Shown here: positions 1 through 7,089 of the stretch, in pieces
How positions within the stretch are numbered: position 1 is the stretch's first letter
Layout of the letters: every line of letters starts with the position of its first letter
From: Glycomyces harbinensis
Lineage (GTDB): Bacteria; Actinomycetota; Actinomycetes; Mycobacteriales; Micromonosporaceae
Direction of reading: 5' to 3'
Assembly (NCBI RefSeq): GCF_900101745.1
Contig: NZ_FNAD01000006.1
Coordinates: forward strand, 1 to 64,000
DNA: 64,000 nucleotides
Made by a program: the position numbers and the translations under genes
Notes under the pieces: generated by a model
Databases searched by the model: none
Told to the model about the DNA's origin: nothing
What the model saw: only the letters and a program-made list of their open reading frames with translations

Positions 1-734
1 AACGAGGCACATACCGTAGGCAAAGGCCCTCTGAAGCGCCACCTGCGATGATCACGACCGGTTGGCATCTGCGCCCGATCCACGCGCACCCCGACAGTCC
101 CGACCAACACCGCAAGCAGCACCACCCAGCACCACCAACACCCAGCACCACCCGCACCCCGGGTGCAGTACCCGCACGCTCGAGCACGGGCGCCGGGCAT
201 CACTGCCCCGGTACCGTGCCCGCGCCCTGGGGGGCTGGCAGTCTGGCGCGACCGCGCACACTGCCGGCACGAACCCCAAGGGGCCCACGCCCACGCCGGT
301 GCCCTGCACGCCGACCGGTACCCGCCGAGCCTGCCAGCACCACCAGGGCAGGAGCGGGGAACCGGCATAGGAGCAGGAACAGAAGCGGGAGCAGGGGCGG
401 GAGCGGGAACGGGAACGGGCGCAGCGGAGCGGGAGCCGAAGCCGAAGGCGAGGCCGAGGCCGGTGCGGTGGTGATCACCGCAAGGGGCCGACCGCAAGGG
501 GGCTTACCGCAGGATGCCGACGACTGGAGCAGGAAGGAGGAGACCCGACATGACCACCACCAGCACACCCACCAACACCAACACACCCACCGACACCGAC
601 GCCACGGTGCGCCGCGCGGGCGCGACCGTGCACCGCAACCACACCCACCACCACACCACCATCGGACAGGCCACCGCCGCGCCACCGCCGCGCCACCATC
701 GGGCAGGCCCCGGCAACACACGCCCCGCCCGCTA
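1..734. other. Gene-free low-complexity region
   Basis: No convincing gene is seen here. The stretch holds a CAC/ACC-rich tract (about 100-175), a nearly pure purine tract on the plus strand (about 349-465, repeats of GGGAGC and GGAAC type) and a second CAC-rich tract (about 550-670). Open frames exist on both strands but translate to His/Pro/Thr-rich or Trp/Cys/Arg-rich sequence without domains. An ATG at 550 has a good ribosome-binding-like GGAAGGAGG upstream and would encode a Thr/Asn/Pro-rich start, but the frame then runs through the tandem repeats downstream, so it is probably not a functional gene. Confidence 0.6.
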
Positions 735-1310
735 CTCGCCTCATCGTCGCCGCCCGTTCGAACCGCATCCGAGACGGCGCCCAGGGGCGGCAACACACGC
801 CCGCCCCACCACCCGCCCCTCAGTCGCTGTCCGCTCGAACCACCACCGAAGGTCGCCCCGGTTCGGGCAGCGCACCGTGGATCAGCCTTCGCCGCTTCGT
901 CGCTGCCGCCTGAACACCGGCCAACGCCCGGCCCTGCCTCAGCAACACGCCGAGGGCCGACCCCCACCGCTCCTGCATCGCTGCCTGTTTGAACACCGGC
1001 CTCAGACCGGCCCGACCTCAGCAACTCACCCAGGACCGACCCCTACCGCTCCGTCGCCGAATGCTTGAACACCGGCCCCAGACCGGCCCGGCCTTGGCGA
1101 TGTGCCGGGGGATCGATCCCCCGGCACCCCAGCACCCCGTCGCTGCGCGCCTGAACACTGACTCGATACGCGCCAAGGCCGGGGGACTCATCAGGGACCG
1201 GCTCCTCACCGCTTCATCGCTGCTGGTTTGAGCTCAAGCCCAAGTTCGGCCCGGTTCAGCGATGCGCCTGGGACCGTTCGCTCATGCGGAGACCCGTTGA
1301 GCCGGTTCGG
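735..1310. repeat. Degenerate 75-86 bp tandem repeats
   Basis: About eight imperfect units can be lined up on a shared core resembling TCGCTGCCTGTTTGAACACC. The GAAC or GAGC core falls near 760, 837, 912, 991, 1067, 1153, 1230 and 1299, giving spacings of 77, 75, 79, 76, 86, 77 and 69. The units at 912-1153 are the best preserved and also share CAGACCGGCCCG and a CAGCAACNC segment. No protein-coding explanation was found on either strand. Function unknown. Confidence 0.6.
1103..1126. repeat. Perfect 24-nt palindrome
   Basis: A perfect 24-base palindrome centred on ATCGAT (arms TGCCGGGGGATC and GATCCCCCGGCA) lies inside the longest unit of the degenerate repeats and accounts for much of that unit's extra length. 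It could be a protein-binding site, a cruciform-forming element or a small insertion. Confidence 0.6.
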
Positions 1311-1323
1311 TAGTGATCGCGCG

Positions 1324-1386
1324 AAAAGGCCCCCGGTGTTGCGGCAACGCATCATCGATGCGCCACTGCACCACCGGAGGCCTTCA
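1324..1386 (-). terminator. Terminator of the sugar ABC importer operon
   Basis: On the minus strand, CACCGGGGGCCTTTT pairs with AAGGCCTCCGGTG (12 of 13 positions) across a loop that itself holds two small inverted repeats. The second arm ends in a run of T in the direction of transcription. It lies about 50 bases past the stop of the last permease gene. Confidence 0.6.
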
Positions 1387-1438
1387 CCCGTCAGGTGATT
1401 TCACCATCACCGATCGGAGCGTTTCCCGGACTTCACAC

Positions 1439-2371
1439 CTAGCCCTTGATGGCTCCGGTGATGATCGCCTTCGTGAAGTGCTTCTGGATGAACGGGTACA
1501 TGATCACGATCGGGACGATCGTGCAGACCACCACGGCCATCTTCAACGCCGCGGTCGGGGCCGCCTCGGCGGCCTGGTACTGGCCGATGTCCGCGCCCGG
1601 CATACCCTGCGTCGACATCAGCATCCGCTGGAGCACCACCTGGATCGGCTGCGTCTCCAGGCCCGGCGTGTACAGCACCGCCTGGAAGTAGATGTTCCAG
1701 TAGCCCACCGCATAGAACAGCGCGATGACCGCCAGGATCGCCTTCGACATCGGCAGCACGACCCTGAACAGGATGCGGAGCTCTCCCGCGCCGTCCATCT
1801 TCGCGGCGTCGATCAGCTCGCCCGGCACGCTGTTCATGAAGAACGCCCGCAGCACGATCAGGTTGAACGCGTTGAGCGCCGAGGGCAGGATCAGCGACCA
1901 GTAGCTGTCGAGCAGGCCCAGCTGCTGCACCACCAGATAGCTCGGGTACATGCCCGGCCCGAACAGGAACGTGAACAGCACCAGCATGAGCAGCGGCCGG
2001 TGCAGGAGCGACCCGGGGCGCGAGAGCCCGTACGCCGCACCGATGGTGAGCACCATCGAGATCGCGGTGCCGCCGACCGTCAGCAGGATCGTCACGATCA
2101 GCGAGTTGGTGAGCGCGCCGCCGCCGAGGATCTGCTCGTAGGCCTGGGTGCTCAGATCGTTGGGGAGCAGCAGCAGGTTCCCGCCGGCATCCTGGAGCGC
2201 ACTCTCGCTCGCGAAGCTGGTGGCGATGACGGCCCAGATCGGAAGGACGATCGCGGCGGCGTAGCAGATGAGGAAGGCCGCCTTGACGAACTTCCCGGCG
2301 AAGGACGGCTCCTCGTCCCACGCGGGGCGCTGGCTCCGGCGGGACTTGGTGCGGAAAGCAGTGGTGGTCAT
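1439..2371 (-). CDS. Carbohydrate ABC transporter permease (MalG/YtcP type)
   Basis: 310 aa inner-membrane permease, the second of two in a sugar ABC importer. An N-terminal TM helix (about residues 30-50) is followed by about five more. The binding-protein-dependent transport core has the EAA-type loop (GAGELRILFRVVLPMSKA), which contacts the ATPase. The C-terminus, AIITGAIKG, is typical of the LplC/YtcP group. Start ATG 2371 overlaps the upstream permease stop (ATGA), so the two are translationally coupled. No ATPase gene is in the cluster; such importers usually share one (MsiK type) encoded elsewhere. Family assignment is strong; the sugar is not determined, but the neighbouring GH3 enzyme suggests a plant oligosaccharide. 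Confidence 0.9.
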   Translation of the reverse strand: MTTTAFRTKSRRSQRPAWDEEPSFAGKFVKAAFLICYAAAIVLPIWAVIATSFASESALQDAGGNLLLLPNDLSTQAYEQILGGGALTNSLIVTILLTVGGTAISMVLTIGAAYGLSRPGSLLHRPLLMLVLFTFLFGPGMYPSYLVVQQLGLLDSYWSLILPSALNAFNLIVLRAFFMNSVPGELIDAAKMDGAGELRILFRVVLPMSKAILAVIALFYAVGYWNIYFQAVLYTPGLETQPIQVVLQRMLMSTQGMPGADIGQYQAAEAAPTAALKMAVVVCTIVPIVIMYPFIQKHFTKAIITGAIKG

Positions 2372-3348
2372 GACTTCTGGTAGATCCCTTGCTCTCCGAG
2401 GCGGTGGGCGACATTGTTCGCGACGAGGATCAGGATCAACCCGATCACGCCCTTGAACAGGCCCGCCGCGGTGCCGAACGAGTAAGCCGCGTCTTGGATG
2501 CCGCGGTAGTAGACGAACGTGTCGAGGACTTCGGTGGTCTGGTACCCGACCGCGGCGCGCTGCAGCTGGTACTGCTCGAACCCGACGGTGAGGATGTTCC
2601 CGATGTGGAGGATCAGCAGCAGCACGATCACGGGCCGGATGCCCGGGATGGTGATGTGCCACATGCGCTTCCAGCGTCCGGCCCCGTCGACCGCGGCGGC
2701 CTCGTAGAGGCTCGGGTTGATCGAGGCGAGCGCGGCCAGGAAGATGATCATGCCCCAGCCCGCGTCCTTCCAGGCCCACTGGAGCCAGGCCAGGAACGTG
2801 AACGTGCTCGGATCCGACATGATGTCGAGCCGGTCGCCGCCGAGGCCGAGGAGCCAGTTGCTGACCAGGCCGTCGGCGCCGAGCACCTGGACGAAGATGG
2901 TCACGACCAGGACCCACGAGAAGAAGTACGGCAGGTACACGATCGACTGGAAGACGCTGCGGACCTTCGTCGAGACCACGCTGTGCATGATGAGCGCCAG
3001 GGCGATCGACAGCGGGAACAGGAACATCAGGTTCAGCGCCGAGAACTTCAGCGTGTTCAGCAGCGCGGGCACGAAGTACGGGTCGGAGAAGAGCCGCTCG
3101 AACCAGGCGAAGCCGACGAACGGGTTGTCCCAGAACGGCCGGTAGGCGCTGTAGTCCATGAACGCGATGATGTTCCAGGACGAGGGCCAGTAGAAGAACA
3201 CGGCCAGCTGCGCCAGCGCGGGGGCGCTCATCAGGAGCAGGGGCCAGTCGTGGCGGAGCCGCTGGCCGACGGTTCGCTTGCGCCTGACGGTGGGCCGGCC
3301 CGCGGCCCGGCCCTTGACCGGGGGCGCCGAGGTCTCGATTGCTGCCAT
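2368..3348 (-). CDS. Carbohydrate ABC transporter permease (LplB type)
   Basis: 326 aa permease with a basic cytoplasmic N-terminus (KGRAAGRPTVRRKRTVGQRL), then six predicted TM helices. The EAA-type loop is DGAGRWKRMWHITIPGIRPV and the C-terminus ends GIYQKS. It resembles the LplB partner found with LplC-type permeases and large LplA-type binding proteins. It lies 88 bases downstream of the binding-protein gene, separated by a strong hairpin, and overlaps the next permease by 4 bases. It forms the heterodimeric membrane channel with that permease. Confidence 0.9.
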   Translation of the reverse strand: MAAIETSAPPVKGRAAGRPTVRRKRTVGQRLRHDWPLLLMSAPALAQLAVFFYWPSSWNIIAFMDYSAYRPFWDNPFVGFAWFERLFSDPYFVPALLNTLKFSALNLMFLFPLSIALALIMHSVVSTKVRSVFQSIVYLPYFFSWVLVVTIFVQVLGADGLVSNWLLGLGGDRLDIMSDPSTFTFLAWLQWAWKDAGWGMIIFLAALASINPSLYEAAAVDGAGRWKRMWHITIPGIRPVIVLLLILHIGNILTVGFEQYQLQRAAVGYQTTEVLDTFVYYRGIQDAAYSFGTAAGLFKGVIGLILILVANNVAHRLGEQGIYQKS

Positions 3349-3395
3349 CGCTTGTGTAGTCCAGTCAGTGAGTACCGGTGCGGTGAACGGGGGAG

Positions 3396-3430
3396 GGCCG
3401 GGCCGCGGTGGGAGGCACCGCGGCCCGGCC
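3396..3430 (-). terminator. Hairpin between binding-protein and permease genes
   Basis: A perfect 15 bp inverted repeat (GGCCGGGCCGCGGTG with its complement) encloses a 5-base loop just after the binding-protein stop codon, inside the operon. There is no T-run. This is the place and form of elements that stop part of the transcription or protect the upstream mRNA end, so that binding protein is made in excess over permeases. Confidence 0.65.
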
Positions 3431-3436
3431 GGGGCG

Positions 3437-5122
3437 CTAGTTGCCCTGCGCCTGCTCGTAGGCCTTGGTGAAGTGCTCGCGGGCGGCCTCGCCGCCGGCG
3501 CTCATGAAGGTCTCGACCATGTCCGGGATCGCCGACAGCTCGGCGCGCCCGTAGGAGACGTCGTCCTGCTGGTCGAGGAGGGTCTGGGCGGCGGTCTTGT
3601 ACTCCGCCGGGCCCTCGACGCGCAGGCCCGCGAAGATGTCCGTCTCGGCGAAGTCCTTCACCGACGCGTTGTACTCGAACCGGCGCTGGACGAGGTCCGG
3701 GTCGCCGGTGAGGAAGACCTGCACCTGGCCCGACATCTCCTTGAAGTTGACGGGGGCCTGGACGACGGTGGTGCCCGACTCGGTGCGGACGGGGATGCCG
3801 TCGTCGCCGTAGGTGAAGTGCGTGCCTTCGACGCCGTACTGGAGGAGCTCGTACTCCTTGGTGCCGTAAGGCGCGGAGCAGAAGTTCATGACGTCGAGGA
3901 GTTCTTCGACCTGCTCCTTCTCGAGGTCCTTGTTGAAGAAGGTCCAGCCGCCGACGGTCTTGTTGACGTAGCGGATCGGCTCGCGGCCGTTGAAGCCGAT
4001 GGCGCCGATCGGGTCGATCGAGCCGGTCGCGGTGCCGGTCAGGGCCTGGTTGGTGTAGTCCGCCCACCAGGAGATGCCGTCCTGGGACATGAGGATCGTC
4101 CCGGCGATGTGCAGGGCGTGGCCGTCCAGGGTCCCGGTGGGGGTGTCCGGGTGGATCAGGCCCTCGTCCCAGCAGGTGCGGCGGAACTCGAGCCACTCGG
4201 TGTACTCGGGGCGCTCGCAGTTGTGGACCAGCTTGCCGTCGATGAAGGACCAGCCCGGGCTCGAGGCGAGGCCGAACCACTCGGGGGTCACGTAGTCCAG
4301 GCCCAGGAAGGCCCACTTGCCGGCGTCGCCGTCGGACCAGGCGCGGGCGACCTCCAGGACCTCTTCGACCGTGGTCGGCATGGCGAGGTTCGCCGCCTCG
4401 AGCAGGTCGGTGCGCACGAAGATGCCGTTGCCGGGGCCGCTGGAGTAGTTCTGCGGGACGCCGAAGATGCGGGCGGTCTCGGGGTCGGTCGGGTCGGTGG
4501 ACCAGACGGACTGGCCCCACGAGGCGGTGGGCTCGCCGGCCAGGAGCGGCCAGCGCTCGGAGATGTCGCCCTTGACGATGTCGGTCAGGTCGTAGAAGGT
4601 GTTGACCACCGTCTCCTGGAAGTTCGGGTGGGCGTCGGTCATCCAGCCGAACATGTTGATGGCGTCGCCGAACTCGTTGGCCTGGAGCCACTGCACCGAG
4701 GTGTCGGCGAAGGTGTTGCCGTCGGCCTGGCGCAGGTTGATCTTGGTGCCGCCCCAGGCCTCCTGGAGGGCCGCGAAGTAGGGGTCGTCCCCGGACGGGG
4801 GCGTGCCCCACATCGGGACGGTGATCTCGTACTCGCCGGCGCCTTCCGCCGCCTCGACGCCGTCGACCGGCTCGGGGTAGGTGGTGAAGCCGGAGGGGTG
4901 GTTCGGCGGCTCGCCGACCAGGTCGGGCTGGACCGGGAGCTCGTATTCCTTGTACTCGGGAAGGAAGTCGAAGCCCTCGGTGCTCTGCGAAGTGCCGCTG
5001 CCCGACTCGATGTCGCTGCAAGCGGCCATGACAGGGAGGCCCGCGATCCCCGCGGCGCCGATACCGGCCGCCTTGAAGAGGGATCGGCGCCGGAAGATCG
5101 ACCCGTCTGAGGGAGTAGCCAC
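3437..5122 (-). CDS. Extracellular sugar-binding lipoprotein (LplA type)
   Basis: 561 aa solute-binding lipoprotein of the sugar ABC importer. The N-terminus has a twin-arginine-like signal (RRRSLFKAAG from residue 11), a hydrophobic stretch and a lipobox VMAAC with Cys35 as the lipidation site; an acidic/Ser linker follows. At about 560 aa it matches the large LplA-like family-1 binding proteins rather than the usual 400 aa. The GTG at 5122 was chosen because AAAGGA lies just upstream and the signal peptide starts there; the frame stays open further upstream without signal features. It is first in the operon with two permeases and is divergent to a ROK regulator. Confidence 0.9.
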   Translation of the reverse strand: MATPSDGSIFRRRSLFKAAGIGAAGIAGLPVMAACSDIESGSGTSQSTEGFDFLPEYKEYELPVQPDLVGEPPNHPSGFTTYPEPVDGVEAAEGAGEYEITVPMWGTPPSGDDPYFAALQEAWGGTKINLRQADGNTFADTSVQWLQANEFGDAINMFGWMTDAHPNFQETVVNTFYDLTDIVKGDISERWPLLAGEPTASWGQSVWSTDPTDPETARIFGVPQNYSSGPGNGIFVRTDLLEAANLAMPTTVEEVLEVARAWSDGDAGKWAFLGLDYVTPEWFGLASSPGWSFIDGKLVHNCERPEYTEWLEFRRTCWDEGLIHPDTPTGTLDGHALHIAGTILMSQDGISWWADYTNQALTGTATGSIDPIGAIGFNGREPIRYVNKTVGGWTFFNKDLEKEQVEELLDVMNFCSAPYGTKEYELLQYGVEGTHFTYGDDGIPVRTESGTTVVQAPVNFKEMSGQVQVFLTGDPDLVQRRFEYNASVKDFAETDIFAGLRVEGPAEYKTAAQTLLDQQDDVSYGRAELSAIPDMVETFMSAGGEAAREHFTKAYEQAQGN

Positions 5123-5508
5123 GTTGCTGTCCTTTCGGTCGTACTGCAAGTGAGGGTTTTTGCGGGGGGTGTGGCCGATAGTTAGTTCGGCTATTCGATA
5201 AACTAAAGTAGCGCACGGTGACACCCCGCACAAGCGGGGGGTCAGGCGAAACGGGCGCGGATTGGTCACGATTCGAGAACGGGACTTGTGGTGGAACGTG
5301 CATATACGCCACTGTCAGGGACTGCTCGACGACCGTTGGTCGCCATCCACGAGAATGCCAAAAGACGGCTTGCAAGCTTTGCCGGAGTTGCCGACGGCGG
5401 CTCGCAACCGTCACCGCAAGTGCCGAACGGACGGCTCGTGAGCCCCACCGGCCGGCGGCCCACAGGCCGCGCCGGCGGTGGACCACGAGGAACAGCAGGA
5501 GGACCAAC
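5123..5508. other. Divergent intergenic region, importer versus ROK gene
   Basis: This 386-base gene-free stretch separates the importer operon from the ROK gene. The part next to the binding-protein gene (about 5170-5215) is notably AT-rich for this genome and contains the TTAGTT/AACTAA inverted repeat described separately; the importer promoter probably lies here. The remainder up to 5490 shows no further element I can name. The ROK gene has a good ribosome-binding site, AGCAGGAGG, at 5494-5502. Confidence 0.6.
5182..5206. promoter_or_regulatory. ROK-type (xylO-like) operator candidate
   Basis: TTAGTT and AACTAA form an inverted repeat with a 13-base spacer, 25 bases in all, about 60 bases upstream of the importer start codon. 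From memory, the Bacillus xylose operator bound by XylR, a ROK repressor, has the same outer hexamers and overall length. The divergent gene encodes a ROK regulator, so this is the natural target site. Confidence 0.55.
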
Positions 5509-6759
5509 ATGGCGATGCGCATCGCGGCTAAGTCGGCCGGGACCAACGGCGTCCCGGAGGGCGAGCCCGGCCGCGCCAAGCGCGCCGACTTCACCGACGT
5601 CCGGGCCAACAACCTCGGCTTCGTGCTCCGCCAGGTCCGCGCCGAGGGCCGGTGCTCGCGCGCCGACCTCGCCGCCAAGACCGGCCTCAACAAGGCCACC
5701 GTCTCCTCGCTCGTCGCCGAGCTCATCGAGCGCCGCGTCCTGCGCGAGTCCGGCTCGGTCATCGGCAACATCGGCCGGCCCGCCGTCCTCCTCAGCGTCG
5801 ACACCGGCTACTACGCGTCCCTCGGCGTCGAGGTCAACGTCGACTACATGACCCTCGTCGCCGTCGACCTCGCCGGGAACCGCCTGCTGTCCTGGCGCCG
5901 CGCGCACGACGGCTCCGGCTCCACCCCCGGCAAGTCCGTCTCCGCGCTCGCCGGCCTCGCCAAGCGCGCCGTGGACAAGATGGACGCCGAGGGCCGCCAG
6001 ATCCTCGGCCTCGCCGTCGCCGTCCCCGGCATGATCGACAACGAGGGCGTCGTCCAGCGCGCGCCCATGCTGGGCTGGAACGAGTTCGACCTCACCGGCC
6101 GCCTGCGCCAGGCCATGCGCGACCCGAAGTACGCCGTCACCGCCGACAACGACGCCAACCTCGGCGCCGTCGCCGAGCAGCGCTTCGGCTCCTGGGCCGG
6201 GGTGTCCAACATGATCTACCTGACCGGCGAGATCGGCCTCGGCGCCGGCCTCATCGTCGACGGCGAACTCCGCAGGGGCGCCACCGGCTTCGCCGGCGAG
6301 ATCGGCAACCTCCTCATCGAAGTGGACGGCCGCGTCGGGCGCGTCGAGGACTTCGCGGGCGTCCGCGCCGTCCTCGACGAACTGTCCGAATCGGACGACA
6401 TCGCCGGCACCGAGGTCGAGGCCGAGGTCGAGGACATCGTCACCCGCGCCCGCGCCGGCGAGGCCCGCGTCGTCGAGTCGCTGGAGCGCATCGGCCGCTC
6501 GCTCGGCGCCGGGATCGCCCTCGCCGTCGACCTCATCAACCCCGAGGCCGTGGTGCTCGGCGGTCACTACCAGGCCTTGAGCCCGTGGATCGGCCCCGCG
6601 GCCGAGACCGAGCTGGCCGCGCGCACCCACGCCTCCGGCGCGGGCGGGGCCGAGATCGTCGTCTCCGCGCTCGGCCACGAGGCCCCCGCGCTCGGCGCGG
6701 CCACCGGCATCCTCAACGACATCGACGCGGGCCGGATGCCCACGCCCCTCGGGCACTGA
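5509..6759 (+). CDS. ROK-family transcriptional regulator
   Basis: 416 aa regulator. A winged-HTH region lies at about residues 35-80 (RADLAAKTGLNKATVSSLVA), followed by a ROK sugar-kinase-like domain with ADNDANLGA and GEIGLGAG motifs. The usual ROK zinc site (His plus CxCGxxGCxE) is missing: the segment after GFAGEIGN carries no Cys, so it is probably a DNA-binding sensor and not a kinase. ATG 5509 was chosen for its AGCAGGAGG site 7 bases upstream; an extended frame upstream crosses the intergenic region and is unlikely. It is divergent from the sugar importer and probably represses it through the TTAGTT/AACTAA element. Confidence 0.9.
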   Translation: MAMRIAAKSAGTNGVPEGEPGRAKRADFTDVRANNLGFVLRQVRAEGRCSRADLAAKTGLNKATVSSLVAELIERRVLRESGSVIGNIGRPAVLLSVDTGYYASLGVEVNVDYMTLVAVDLAGNRLLSWRRAHDGSGSTPGKSVSALAGLAKRAVDKMDAEGRQILGLAVAVPGMIDNEGVVQRAPMLGWNEFDLTGRLRQAMRDPKYAVTADNDANLGAVAEQRFGSWAGVSNMIYLTGEIGLGAGLIVDGELRRGATGFAGEIGNLLIEVDGRVGRVEDFAGVRAVLDELSESDDIAGTEVEAEVEDIVTRARAGEARVVESLERIGRSLGAGIALAVDLINPEAVVLGGHYQALSPWIGPAAETELAARTHASGAGGAEIVVSALGHEAPALGAATGILNDIDAGRMPTPLGH

Positions 6760-6951
6760 CGCTCCCCGCACCGGCGTCCGGCGGGCCGCGCGAGCCCCGC
6801 CGGACCCGGTTGTTTCGGAACTGTTACCACGGCCGTTTCCGCAGGCAGGCAACCCGCACAACGGTCGAAACCCGTCAATTACGTACGTTGTCCGGCCAGT
6901 CCCGTCTTGACGCCGGGCTCGGCAGGGGTGTAGAAATCTTGCATTCCTCAA

Positions 6952-6965
6952 TCGAAGCGCTTCGA
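6952..6965. promoter_or_regulatory. LacI-type operator 1
   Basis: Perfect palindrome TCGAAGCGCTTCGA with the central CG step typical of LacI-family operators. It lies 125 bases upstream of the GH3 start; an identical copy is at 7031. The likely ligand is the LacI protein encoded right after the GH3 gene. Confidence 0.7.
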
Positions 6966-7030
6966 CAAGCTTCTTCACTGAAAGCGCGACCCCGCTGGCA
7001 CAGCGACCACCGGCGGTGACGCTTTCGTCA

Positions 7031-7044
7031 TCGAAGCGCTTCGA
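7031..7044. promoter_or_regulatory. LacI-type operator 2
   Basis: Second exact copy of TCGAAGCGCTTCGA, starting 79 bases downstream of the first and ending 45 bases before the GH3 start codon. Two sites at this spacing, about 7.5 helical turns, could allow looping or cooperative repression. Confidence 0.7.
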
Positions 7045-7089
7045 CGGGCCTTTCCCACGACAGCGACGTCCAAGCAAGGAAGTCCACCC

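Larger units (their letters stand above)
6760..7089. other. Intergenic region upstream of the GH3 gene
   Basis: This 330-base gene-free region holds the two TCGAAGCGCTTCGA palindromes listed separately, 79 bases apart, and a ribosome-binding site AAGGAAG at 7076-7082. A promoter probably lies around 6880-6960. Nothing gene-like is present on either strand. Confidence 0.6.

Noticed and set aside
48-1068. Open frames of 180-314 codons at the left end, including ATG 550 with a good ribosome-binding-like site
   Set aside because: The translations are His/Pro/Thr-rich or Trp/Cys/Arg-rich, follow the nucleotide repeats, and show no domain.
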